5,898 nucleotides of DNA from Bacteroidota bacterium (GTDB taxonomy: Bacteria > Bacteroidota > Bacteroidia > Flavobacteriales > Weeksellaceae), in the NCBI GenBank assembly GCA_023411265.1, contig JAEYOX010000046.1, positions 1-5,898 on the forward strand. The letters are read 5' to 3'. The number at the start of each line of letters is the position of its first letter. Position 1 is the stretch's first letter. The notes beneath the pieces were generated by a model. It ran no database searches. It was not told where the DNA came from and was given only the letters and a program-made list of their open reading frames with translations. Made by a program: the position numbers and the translations under genes. Positions 1 to 5,895 of this stretch are shown here, one piece after another.

Positions 1-7
1 AAATCAC

Positions 8-37
8 TTGTAATTATAGAAAAATATATTAAATTTG
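8..37 (+). promoter_or_regulatory. Bacteroidota-type promoter of the tRNA-Gln gene
   Basis: A TTG at 8-10 and TAAATTTG at 30-37 are separated by 19 bases. This matches the primary sigma-factor consensus of Bacteroidota (TTG around -33, TAnnTTTG around -7) at every fixed position and at the usual spacing. The -7 box ends 16 bases before the first base of the tRNA, leaving room for a short 5' leader to be removed by RNase P. The assignment rests on consensus matching only. Confidence 0.8.
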
Positions 38-53
38 CACCACTTAAATGGAC

Positions 54-124
54 AGACCCATGGTGTAGCGGTAACACTACTGATTTTGGTTCAGTCATCT
101 GGGGTTCGAATCCCTGTGGGTCTA
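54..124 (+). tRNA. tRNA-Gln (anticodon UUG)
   Basis: The cloverleaf folds fully by eye. The acceptor stem 54-60/117-123 has seven Watson-Crick pairs, the D stem 63-65/75-77 has three, the anticodon stem 79-83/91-95 has five, and the T stem 100-104/112-116 has five, two of them G-U. The T loop 105-111 reads TTCGAAT. The anticodon loop 84-90 places TTG at 86-88, which reads CAA (and CAG by wobble) as glutamine. The discriminator base is A124 and the 3' CCA is not encoded, so it must be added after transcription. The gene has its own promoter and terminator and appears to be a single-tRNA unit. Confidence 0.96.
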
Positions 125-137
125 CAAGTTTTAGGAT

Positions 138-166
138 AACGCTCTGATTTTCAGGGTGTTTTTTTT
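138..166 (+). terminator. Intrinsic terminator of the tRNA-Gln unit
   Basis: A stem of about ten pairs (AACGCTCTGA at 138-147 with TCAGGGTGTT at 151-160, two G-U pairs) closes a 3-base loop. It is followed directly by six further T residues, making a run of eight with the end of the stem. This is a classic Rho-independent terminator 13 bases after the tRNA, so it should isolate the tRNA from parA. Confidence 0.88.
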
Positions 167-271
167 GGTTTGAACGTCACATTCAGGAAAGTGTTGTGGG
201 GGATGACGGTGTGAAAGAGAGCGACAGGCCGGAAGCTACGCAAGAGGGTAAAAAATGATCTTTCTAATTCA
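167..271. other. Non-coding spacer with a G- and purine-rich block
   Basis: No convincing gene is present. The part at about 188-248 is roughly 57 percent G+C by hand count and strongly purine-rich on the + strand, unlike the A/T-rich DNA around it. On the minus strand one frame stays open for over 50 codons (from about 320 down to 152) but contains no ATG and runs into the tRNA terminator. On the + strand a GTG-started reading frame at 211-258 would give only 15 residues. The block could be a small RNA, a dispersed intergenic repeat or decayed coding DNA; the sequence alone does not decide. Confidence 0.35.
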
Positions 272-301
272 TTGAAGTGGGGCGGTCTTATAGTATTTTT
301 A
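272..301 (+). promoter_or_regulatory. Candidate upstream promoter for the parAB operon
   Basis: TTG at 272-274 and TATTTTTA at 294-301 are 19 bases apart. They match the Bacteroidota promoter consensus except for the last base of the -7 box (A instead of G). Transcription would start near 308 and run through the DnaA-box inverted repeat at 321-351 into parA, giving a leader of about 150 bases. A/T-rich DNA yields such matches by chance, so this is tentative. Confidence 0.45.
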
Positions 302-320
302 TGGGTTTTATCCCTTCATT

Positions 321-351
321 TTATCCACAAATTCCCGTAAATTGTGGATAA
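321..351. promoter_or_regulatory. Inverted pair of perfect DnaA boxes (candidate origin element)
   Basis: TTATCCACA at 321-329 and its exact reverse complement TGTGGATAA at 343-351 both match the DnaA box consensus TTATNCACA without mismatch. The perfect arms extend to 10 bases (321-330 and 342-351) around an 11-base spacer, and the box centres are 22 bases apart, about two helical turns. A run of seven T residues follows, then A/T-rich DNA up to parA. This is consistent with DnaA binding for replication initiation or for control of parAB. An alternative reading is an intrinsic terminator or attenuator, because the arms could form a hairpin (plus two inner pairs) followed by the T run. The exact match in both arms makes DnaA binding the better explanation. 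Confidence 0.65.
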
Positions 352-419
352 TTTTTTTGAAGATCAACCACTTAATTAACAGGATTTTAACACCTTTACG
401 GAAAGGGCACTGTATTAAA

Positions 420-445
420 GCTCAAATAAAATTGTATTTTTGAGC
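420..445 (+). promoter_or_regulatory. parA-proximal -7 box inside an inverted repeat (possible operator)
   Basis: TATTTTTG at 435-442 is a perfect Bacteroidota -7 box; a start near 449 would give a leader of about 12 bases before the parA ATG at 461. No TTG is found at the proper distance upstream (about 413), so the -33 part is weak or absent. Perfect 7-base arms, GCTCAAA at 420-426 and TTTGAGC at 439-445, form an inverted repeat whose right arm covers the TTTG of the -7 box. That position suits an operator, but the binding protein is unknown; in an RNA from the upstream promoter the arms would form a hairpin just before the start codon. Confidence 0.45.
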
Positions 446-460
446 ATTAAAACCGAAATA

Positions 461-1234
461 ATGGCCAAAATTATAGGAATTGCCAATCAGAAAGGAGGGG
501 TGGGAAAGACAACTACCGCCGTCAATCTTGCTGCTGCATTGGGAGTTTTGGAGAAAAAAGTTCTGATTATTGATGCAGATCCACAGGCGAATGCCACCTC
601 CGGACTGGGTGTGGAGGAAGTAAAATATTCTACCTATAACCTGCTGGAACACAGTGTGGATTCACGCGAGTGTATTCAGAAAACCGCTTCGCCAAATCTG
701 GATATTATTCCCTCTCATATTGATCTGGTGGCGGCAGAAATAGAACTGGTAGACCGGCAGAACAGGGAATACATGCTGAGAGAGGCACTGAATTCGGTAA
801 GAGATGATTATGATTTTGTGATTATTGACTGTGCTCCGAGTTTGGGACTGATTACCATTAATGCTTTAACAGCGGCCGATTCAATTATTATCCCGATTCA
901 GTGCGAATATTTTGCTCTGGAAGGTCTCGGCAAATTGCTGAACACCGTGAAAAACGTGCAGAAGATCCATAACAAAGATCTCGATATTGAAGGATTGCTG
1001 CTGACCATGTACGACAGCAGGCTTCGGCTTTCCAATCAGGTAGTGGAAGAAGTGAACAGCCATTTTCCTGAAATGGTTTTTGAAACCATCATCAGCCGGA
1101 ATGTCCGCCTTAGTGAGGCACCCAGTTTCGGGGAAAGTATTCTGAATTACGATGCCGAAAGCAAGGGAGCAGTGCAGTATCTCCAGTTGGCCGAGGAAGT
1201 ATTGCTGAAAAACGAAAGTCTGGTGAAAAACTGA
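461..1234 (+). CDS. parA: ParA/Soj chromosome-partitioning ATPase
   Basis: This is a 257-residue ParA-family ATPase. In this family ATP-bound dimers coat the nucleoid and ParB-origin complexes move along the gradient they form. The deviant Walker A motif KGGVGKTT spans residues 11-18, with the signature lysine K11 and the P-loop lysine K16. DADPQ at 38-42 is the A' motif and IIDCAP at 121-126 holds the Walker B aspartate D123. RNVRLSEAPS at 213-222 is the typical C-terminal block. There is no N-terminal helix-turn-helix, so it is the short chromosomal type rather than a plasmid P1-type ParA. ATG at 461 is chosen because MAKIIGIANQKGG is the normal N-terminus; an in-frame TTG at 440 lies inside the -7 box and inverted repeat. 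No Shine-Dalgarno motif precedes it, as is usual in Bacteroidota. parB follows after 36 bases. Confidence 0.97.
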   Translation: MAKIIGIANQKGGVGKTTTAVNLAAALGVLEKKVLIIDADPQANATSGLGVEEVKYSTYNLLEHSVDSRECIQKTASPNLDIIPSHIDLVAAEIELVDRQNREYMLREALNSVRDDYDFVIIDCAPSLGLITINALTAADSIIIPIQCEYFALEGLGKLLNTVKNVQKIHNKDLDIEGLLLTMYDSRLRLSNQVVEEVNSHFPEMVFETIISRNVRLSEAPSFGESILNYDAESKGAVQYLQLAEEVLLKNESLVKN

Positions 1235-1270
1235 AGGCTTACCAATTGAATCACTTTGTTGAGATAAAAA

Positions 1271-2161
1271 ATGAAAGATAAAAAAAGAGCGATGGGTCGC
1301 GGCCTCGGAGCGATTTTAAGCGCAGAATCCAAGGCAAGTATCAATACAGCGACCGATGAAGGCGCAGATAAATTCCTGGGAAATATTGTGGAAGTAGCAT
1401 TAGACGATATTTATCCCAACGTGTCCCAACCCAGAACGCATTTTGATGAAAAAGCACTGAACGATCTTGCACAGTCGATTAAAAACTTAGGCATTATTCA
1501 GCCTGTCACGCTGCGCAAGGATGGCGGCAAATTTGAAATTATTTCGGGCGAACGACGGTATCGTGCGTCCAAAATAGCAGGATTGAAAACCATACCGGCC
1601 TATATTCGGCTGGTCAACGATCAGGAACTGCTGGAAATGGCGCTGGTGGAAAATATTCAGCGGGAAGATCTGGATGCGATAGAAGTAGCCCTTACCTATC
1701 AGAGACTTTTGGAAGAAATCGGGATGACACAGGAAAACCTGAGCCAGAGAGTGGGGAAGGAAAGAAGTACCATTACCAATTCCATCAGACTTCTAAGACT
1801 GAATCCAGATGTGCAGAACGCCATCAGAAGTGGTGAAATTTCTGCAGGGCATGGCCGTGCCATCATTAGTCTGGAGAATGAACAGCTTCAGGAAGCATTG
1901 TTTCAGAAAATTGTGAAGGAAGGACTGAATGTCCGACAGGCAGAACTGGCAGCACAACAGATGAAAAAACCAGCACAGAAAGCTCCTAAGAATAAAGCGG
2001 CACTTCCCAATCACCTGAGAAAAGCACAGAAATCGCTTTCTGATATTCTGGAAGTTGGCGTTGAAATAAAATCGACAGTGAAAGGTAATAAAGGAAAAAT
2101 AGTTCTTGAGTTTTCCAATCCGGAGGAACTTGAAAATATTCTGTCGCACTTTAAAATATGA
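1271..2161 (+). CDS. parB: ParB/Spo0J chromosome-partitioning protein (CTP-dependent DNA clamp)
   Basis: A 296-residue ParB that should bind parS sites near the origin, load and slide as a CTP-dependent clamp, and stimulate ParA. The N-terminal segment MGRGLGAIL (8-16) is the usual ParA-contacting motif. The CTP-binding domain (about 38-135) shows QPRTHFDE at 53-60, GERRYRA at 93-99 and ENIQREDLDAIEVA at 127-140. A helix-turn-helix at about 152-173 (TQENLSQRVGKERSTITNSI) is the parS reader. A lysine-rich linker at about 231-252 leads to the C-terminal dimerisation domain. The start at 1271 is preferred over the in-frame ATG at 1292 because the short basic leader MKDKKRA fits flavobacterial homologues. 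The stop overlaps the next start by 4 bases (ATGA), which suggests coupled translation. No full parS sequence was seen in the window. Confidence 0.97.
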   Translation: MKDKKRAMGRGLGAILSAESKASINTATDEGADKFLGNIVEVALDDIYPNVSQPRTHFDEKALNDLAQSIKNLGIIQPVTLRKDGGKFEIISGERRYRASKIAGLKTIPAYIRLVNDQELLEMALVENIQREDLDAIEVALTYQRLLEEIGMTQENLSQRVGKERSTITNSIRLLRLNPDVQNAIRSGEISAGHGRAIISLENEQLQEALFQKIVKEGLNVRQAELAAQQMKKPAQKAPKNKAALPNHLRKAQKSLSDILEVGVEIKSTVKGNKGKIVLEFSNPEELENILSHFKI

Positions 2162-2790
2162 GAAAACTTCTTTTCATTCTCACATTGTGTTGTTCTGTAC
2201 TGGTTTTATCACAGGCCATCAGAAATGATACGATCCGCACGGAGCAGCATCCAACGGACACTATTTCTGCGGTGACACCAAGATCCGAGATGGAAGTCGT
2301 AAGCGGTATCGAACTGGCCAATGCCACTATGGTGCAAATGAAATACAGCCCGACAAAAGCGGGTTTATACTCGGCAGTGCTTCCGGGATTGGGACAGTAT
2401 TACAATAAAAAATACTGGAAAATTCCTATTGTCTGGGGAGCGATCGGAACCGGCGTAGGTTTTATTATGTATAACGATAAGGTGTACAGAAAATACAGAA
2501 ACGCGTTTGTGGCAGAACTGAATGGAATTCCCCACGAATTTTCCCATTATAATATTCAGAATCTGAAACAGGCGCTGGGCCGCGAACAGGACCGCTGGAA
2601 AAGGAACCGCGATTATGCCATCGCCATCACAGGACTATTGTATATTCTGAATATTGTAGATGCCGTAGTGGATGCGCATCTTTACGAGGGAAGAAATGAT
2701 CCCGACCTGGCATTCAAACCTGCCATAATTTTTGATGAATACGGAAATCAGGCTGCAGTTCCCGGAATGAGCCTGAATTATAGATTTTAA
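2158..2790 (+). CDS. DUF5683-type envelope/membrane protein of unknown function
   Basis: A 210-residue protein that I recognise as DUF5683-like; its biochemical role is not known. Residues 1-20 look like a signal peptide: MRK, a hydrophobic core, then a possible cleavage after LSQA. The cysteines at 11-12 do not make a good lipobox. A threonine/serine-rich stretch to about 60 precedes the conserved core, where SAVLPGLGQYYNKKYWKIPI at 72-91 is the family signature. The core runs into a membrane segment at about 88-105, and a second hydrophobic segment lies at about 153-173 (ending NIVDAVVDAHL). Between them is a basic, tyrosine-rich stretch. The C-terminus ends in YRF, reminiscent of outer-membrane proteins, but there is no evidence of a full barrel. 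Its ATG overlaps the parB stop, and dapB follows after 10 bases, so it is almost surely co-transcribed with both. An envelope link for the segregation operon is speculation. Confidence 0.82.
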   Translation: MRKLLFILTLCCSVLVLSQAIRNDTIRTEQHPTDTISAVTPRSEMEVVSGIELANATMVQMKYSPTKAGLYSAVLPGLGQYYNKKYWKIPIVWGAIGTGVGFIMYNDKVYRKYRNAFVAELNGIPHEFSHYNIQNLKQALGREQDRWKRNRDYAIAITGLLYILNIVDAVVDAHLYEGRNDPDLAFKPAIIFDEYGNQAAVPGMSLNYRF

Positions 2791-2800
2791 TTTTTTTGAT

Positions 2801-3502
2801 ATGAGAATAGCACTGGTAGGATATGGAAAAATGGGCAGAATTATCGATGAGATAGCCACAAAGAGAGGCCATGAGATCGTTGCCCGGCTGAACGAAACAC
2901 CCACCGCAGAAAACCTCAGGCAACCGGATGTTGTCATCGAATTCAGTAATCCCGACGCTGCATTCAACAATATTAAAACCTGTCTTCAAAACCAGATTCC
3001 TGTTGTGTGTGGTACCACCGGCTGGCTTACGCAAAAACATGAAATTGAGGAAATTGCACTTCAGAATAATACCGCTTTCCTCTACGGTTCCAATTTCAGT
3101 CTGGGGGTGAATCTCTTTTTTGCACTGAACGAAAAGCTTGCTGCCCTTATGAACAATTTTAAGGAATACACTGTTCAGCTGGAAGAAATTCATCATATCC
3201 ATAAGAAAGACGCACCCAGCGGTACAGCCATCTCTCTGGCCGAAGGCATTATCCGGCACCACGCTCAGTATGATGCCTGGAAGCTGGAAGAAACAAAGGA
3301 TCGCGAGCTTGGGATTTTCGCCCTTCGCGAAGAGGAAGTGCCCGGAACCCACAGCGTATTTTATCGAAGCGAGGTGGATGAAATTGAAATCCGACACGCC
3401 GCTTTCAGTAGAGACGGTTTCGCATTGGGAGCCGTGCTGGCTGCAGAATGGATACCGGGAAAACGGGGCAATTTCACCATGAAAGAAGTATTGCATCTGT
3501 AA
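2801..3502 (+). CDS. dapB: 4-hydroxy-tetrahydrodipicolinate reductase
   Basis: DapB reduces 4-hydroxy-tetrahydrodipicolinate with NAD(P)H to tetrahydrodipicolinate in the cytoplasmic diaminopimelate/lysine pathway, which feeds peptidoglycan synthesis. The Rossmann fold begins with VGYGKMG at 6-12, and GTTGW at 71-75 is the second cofactor loop. HHIHKKDAPSGT at 131-142 is the catalytic signature: H131 corresponds to E. coli H159 and K135 to K163 in the known enzyme. The C-terminal FxRxGFALGAVLAAEW pattern is also typical. At 233 residues it is shorter than the roughly 270-residue E. coli enzyme, with the loss mainly in the N-terminal domain; all recognised motifs remain. The start is the first ATG after the previous stop, 10 bases away, with only a T-run upstream and no Shine-Dalgarno motif. 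It is expressed with the genes before it, as no terminator or good promoter is visible in the gap. Confidence 0.97.
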   Translation: MRIALVGYGKMGRIIDEIATKRGHEIVARLNETPTAENLRQPDVVIEFSNPDAAFNNIKTCLQNQIPVVCGTTGWLTQKHEIEEIALQNNTAFLYGSNFSLGVNLFFALNEKLAALMNNFKEYTVQLEEIHHIHKKDAPSGTAISLAEGIIRHHAQYDAWKLEETKDRELGIFALREEEVPGTHSVFYRSEVDEIEIRHAAFSRDGFALGAVLAAEWIPGKRGNFTMKEVLHL

Positions 3503-3549
3503 CAAAAACAAACTTGCACAAACTAATAATAAGCCCTTAAAAGCAAACT

Positions 3550-5211
3550 ATGAATTACTTTATCATTTATACAGGCTATGTCCTTATTCTCTCTGTCTTA
3601 ATGGGGATTTCTACCTGGAAATTGTTTAAAAAGATGGGGTATCACCCGTTTTTTGCTTTCATTCCTTTTTACAATTATTATATTATCCAGAAGGAGACCC
3701 GCCACCCGAAATGGTGGGTTGCTATGGCGTATCTGCCGATTGTAGGGCCTATTATGATCTCGGTATTCCATCTTTTTCTGATGAAGAAATTCGGCAAAGA
3801 TGGTTTTGCGCAGAAGTTGCTTACCGTTTTCTTGCCTTTTCTGTATATGGCGTTCGTCAATTATTCTAAAGATACAGAACTTGCCAATGACAGTGCCTTT
3901 ACATTGGGCGATGAACAGGAAAAAAAGAAAGAGTCTTTCCTTGGATCCATCACATTTGCAGTCGTATTTGCAACCATAATTCATGTATTTATCACGCAAC
4001 CCTTCGGAATTCCCACCGGATCGATGGAAAGGACACTGCTGGTAGGAGATTTCCTTTTTGTGAACAAATTAAATTATGGCTTCCGGATGCCAATGCGTCC
4101 TGTAGCTATTCCTTTTCTTCAGGGAACCATTATGGATACGGGTGAGAAAGGCAACCCTAAAGATGATCCGAAATCTTATGTGGAAGCAGTGAAACTTCCT
4201 TATCTGAGATTGCCCGGTTGGGAAAAACCCGTGCGGAACGATATCGTTGTTTTCAATTACCCTGATGATTCCGTACATGTCGCCATCGATAGAAAAGATC
4301 CCTACGTAAAACGTTTAGTGGCACAACCGGGAGATGTGATGGAGTTCAGAGCAGGAAAATTGTTTATTAACGGAAAACCGGAACAGAGAATGGGCGATGC
4401 ACAGGTGCAGCATGCGTATGAATTAACAGCCAGTTCGCAGCTCGACATTCCTGCGTTATATGATATTTATGGTTTTCTTCCTGTGTCTGAACGGCAGACA
4501 TCAGCAGGATTTTCCTATATTTTTCAGGGACTTACAGATGACGTTGCTAAAGATTTGAGTGAACTGCCTCAGACTCTCAGCATTACAGAAGTCATTGAAC
4601 CGGAAGGAAAAAAAGAGATTAACTATTACCCCGATATTCCCAAATCCATTGCTTCACAACAGATGGTGAGCAGTACCAAAATCAATACTTCCGGATCCAT
4701 TTTTCCGATCAACAAACCCTGGAATACCGACTGGTATGGCCCGCTGAGAATTCCCAAGAAGGGAGACGTTTTGCAGCTTACTCAGGAAAACCTTCCGGAA
4801 TACAGGAAACTCATCGTTCAGCATGAAGGGAATATACTGGAAAATAAGGATGGGAAAATCATCATTAATGGACAGGAAACTTCCCGATACACCGTAAAAT
4901 ACGATTATTACATGATGGTGGGCGACAATCGGGATGCCTCTTTGGATGGCCGCTTTTTTGGCTACGTGCCGGAAACGCACATCGTAGGAAAACCGATGTT
5001 TACCTGGATGAGTGTAGAAGGATTGTTCGCCAACAGTGATTCAACTTATCAGGCTGACGGTTTAAAATTCCGTTGGGACCGGATGTTCAAAGCGACCAAT
5101 ACCGGAGATCCTGACAAAGCTTCCTATTGGTGGCTGGCCGTCCTTGTTCTGGTGCTTTTCTTCGGCTGGGATTTCTTCGCAGGATTATTCAAAAAGAAGA
5201 ACGAAGAGTAA
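3550..5211 (+). CDS. lepB: Signal peptidase I with extra N-terminal membrane domain
   Basis: LepB cleaves signal peptides from exported pre-proteins on the outer face of the inner membrane. PTGSMERTLLVGD at 155-167 contains the catalytic serine S158. NDIVVFNYP at 230-238 is box C. YVKRLVAQPGD at 252-262 contains the catalytic lysine K254. GDNRDASLDGRFFGYVP at 458-474 is box E, keeping the serine, aspartate and arginine equivalent to E. coli S278, D280 and R282; the usual serine before that arginine is glycine G467. At 553 residues it is much longer than the 324-residue E. coli enzyme. About 125 residues with hydrophobic segments near 3-22, 56-78 and 87-103 (DUF5684-like) precede the catalytic anchor helix at about 130-149. 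The catalytic part is widened between boxes B and C and between D and E, and a C-terminal membrane helix lies at about 526-545 before a lysine-rich tail. It lies 47 bases after dapB. Confidence 0.96.
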   Translation: MNYFIIYTGYVLILSVLMGISTWKLFKKMGYHPFFAFIPFYNYYIIQKETRHPKWWVAMAYLPIVGPIMISVFHLFLMKKFGKDGFAQKLLTVFLPFLYMAFVNYSKDTELANDSAFTLGDEQEKKKESFLGSITFAVVFATIIHVFITQPFGIPTGSMERTLLVGDFLFVNKLNYGFRMPMRPVAIPFLQGTIMDTGEKGNPKDDPKSYVEAVKLPYLRLPGWEKPVRNDIVVFNYPDDSVHVAIDRKDPYVKRLVAQPGDVMEFRAGKLFINGKPEQRMGDAQVQHAYELTASSQLDIPALYDIYGFLPVSERQTSAGFSYIFQGLTDDVAKDLSELPQTLSITEVIEPEGKKEINYYPDIPKSIASQQMVSSTKINTSGSIFPINKPWNTDWYGPLRIPKKGDVLQLTQENLPEYRKLIVQHEGNILENKDGKIIINGQETSRYTVKYDYYMMVGDNRDASLDGRFFGYVPETHIVGKPMFTWMSVEGLFANSDSTYQADGLKFRWDRMFKATNTGDPDKASYWWLAVLVLVLFFGWDFFAGLFKKKNEE

Positions 5212-5237
5212 TGATGTTTAACAGAATGTCAGAAATG

Positions 5238-5261
5238 GAATAGCGGTTTTTATCGCTATTC
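5238..5261. terminator. Stem-loop between lepB and the WbqC-family gene (weak terminator or RNA element)
   Basis: Perfect 8-base arms, GAATAGCG at 5238-5245 and CGCTATTC at 5254-5261, enclose an 8-base loop, GTTTTTAT, which may add a G-U and a T-A pair. The hairpin lies 26 bases after the lepB stop. It lacks a T run on its 3' side on either strand, so it is not a canonical Rho-independent terminator. It could weaken read-through, protect the 3' end of the lepB transcript, or bind a protein. Confidence 0.35.
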
Positions 5262-5283
5262 GACTGTCTATCATTGTACTATT

Positions 5284-5895
5284 ATGCAGGATGTCCTTTT
5301 GCCCTTGTTTTATTTGCCGCCCGTTTCGTGGTTCACTGTTTTTTTAGATGAAAATAACAGGGTATTTCTGGAACGGTATGAGCATTTTCCTAAGCAAACC
5401 TACAGAAACCGAGCGAATATTTACGGAGCCAACGGGAAGCTTTCCCTTATTATACCGGTTCGTCACGATGGTTGCAGAACCTTCAAAGATGTAAAAATTT
5501 CTTATGCGGAAGACTGGCAGAAAATTCACTGGAAGTCTATAAAAACAGCGTACCAGAGTTCTCCTTTCTTCGAATTTTATGAAGAACAGCTCTCCCGGAT
5601 TTTTGAAATGAAACCGGAGTTTTTACTGGATCTCAACCACAAAGCATTAGAAATTATTCAGACAATTCTAAAATCCAATACATCCTTTGATTTCACGGAG
5701 CGGTATGTGGCCGAACCCGGAATGTTGGATTTTCGGAATTCATTTCTGGCTAAAGATCAGTCGGAATTAGGATTCAATCCTTATTATCAGGTGTTTTCAG
5801 ACCGGCTTGGCTTTTTGGAAAATTTGTCAGTAATAGATCTGATATGTAACAAAGGGCCGGAATCTGTTACTTATATCAAGAGTTTAAAAATTTAA
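5284..5895 (+). CDS. WbqC-family protein
   Basis: A 203-residue protein of the WbqC family, named after a gene in an O-antigen locus; no enzymatic activity is firmly established for the family. Recognisable blocks are LLPLFYLPPVSWF at 5-17, the YRNRANIYGANGKLSLIIPV stretch at 40-59, WKSIKTAYQSSPFFEFYEE at 83-101, and the C-terminal LSVIDLICNKGPES at 181-194. There is no signal peptide or membrane segment, so it should be cytosolic. It appears complete, ending 3 bases before the window edge. ATG at 5284 places the conserved LPxFYLPP block right at the N-terminus, as expected. No Shine-Dalgarno motif or good promoter is seen in the 72-base gap, so it may be read from the lepB transcript past the stem-loop. 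Its pairing with lepB looks like a recurring Bacteroidota arrangement (recalled, not checked). A role in surface glycan synthesis is only implied by the family name. Confidence 0.88.
   Translation: MQDVLLPLFYLPPVSWFTVFLDENNRVFLERYEHFPKQTYRNRANIYGANGKLSLIIPVRHDGCRTFKDVKISYAEDWQKIHWKSIKTAYQSSPFFEFYEEQLSRIFEMKPEFLLDLNHKALEIIQTILKSNTSFDFTERYVAEPGMLDFRNSFLAKDQSELGFNPYYQVFSDRLGFLENLSVIDLICNKGPESVTYIKSLKI

Noticed and set aside
211..258. GTG-started 15-codon reading frame in the spacer
   Set aside because: Too short, no start signal and no recognisable peptide; chance open frames of this size are expected.
440..460. TTG start that would extend ParA by seven residues
   Set aside because: The TTG lies within the -7 box and inverted repeat, and ATG at 461 gives the standard ParA N-terminus.
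655..663. Extra DnaA box (TGTGGATTC) in parA, and TTATCCCTT at 308-316
   Set aside because: They have two and three mismatches to the consensus respectively; the first is in conserved coding sequence and the second is too weak to count.
1251..1258. Separate promoter for parB (TCACTTTG as -7 box)
   Set aside because: One mismatch in the -7 box and no TTG at the expected distance; the short gap favours co-transcription with parA.
1895..1912. Possible parS site (TGTTTCA half-site) inside parB, and a similar half-site near 4186-4194
   Set aside because: Only one arm matches TGTTNCACGTGAAACA; the CACGTG centre and second arm are absent. No complete parS was found by eye anywhere in the window.
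2714..3511. A 265-codon open frame on the minus strand
   Set aside because: It is antisense to dapB, which has full catalytic motifs; the translated sequence looks like no known protein and is a coding-strand shadow.
3491..3549. Promoter for lepB (TTG at 3491 or 3514)
   Set aside because: No TAnnTTTG box lies at 17-21 bases from either TTG; the closest candidate, CAAACTTG at 3509-3516, has two mismatches and only 15-base spacing.
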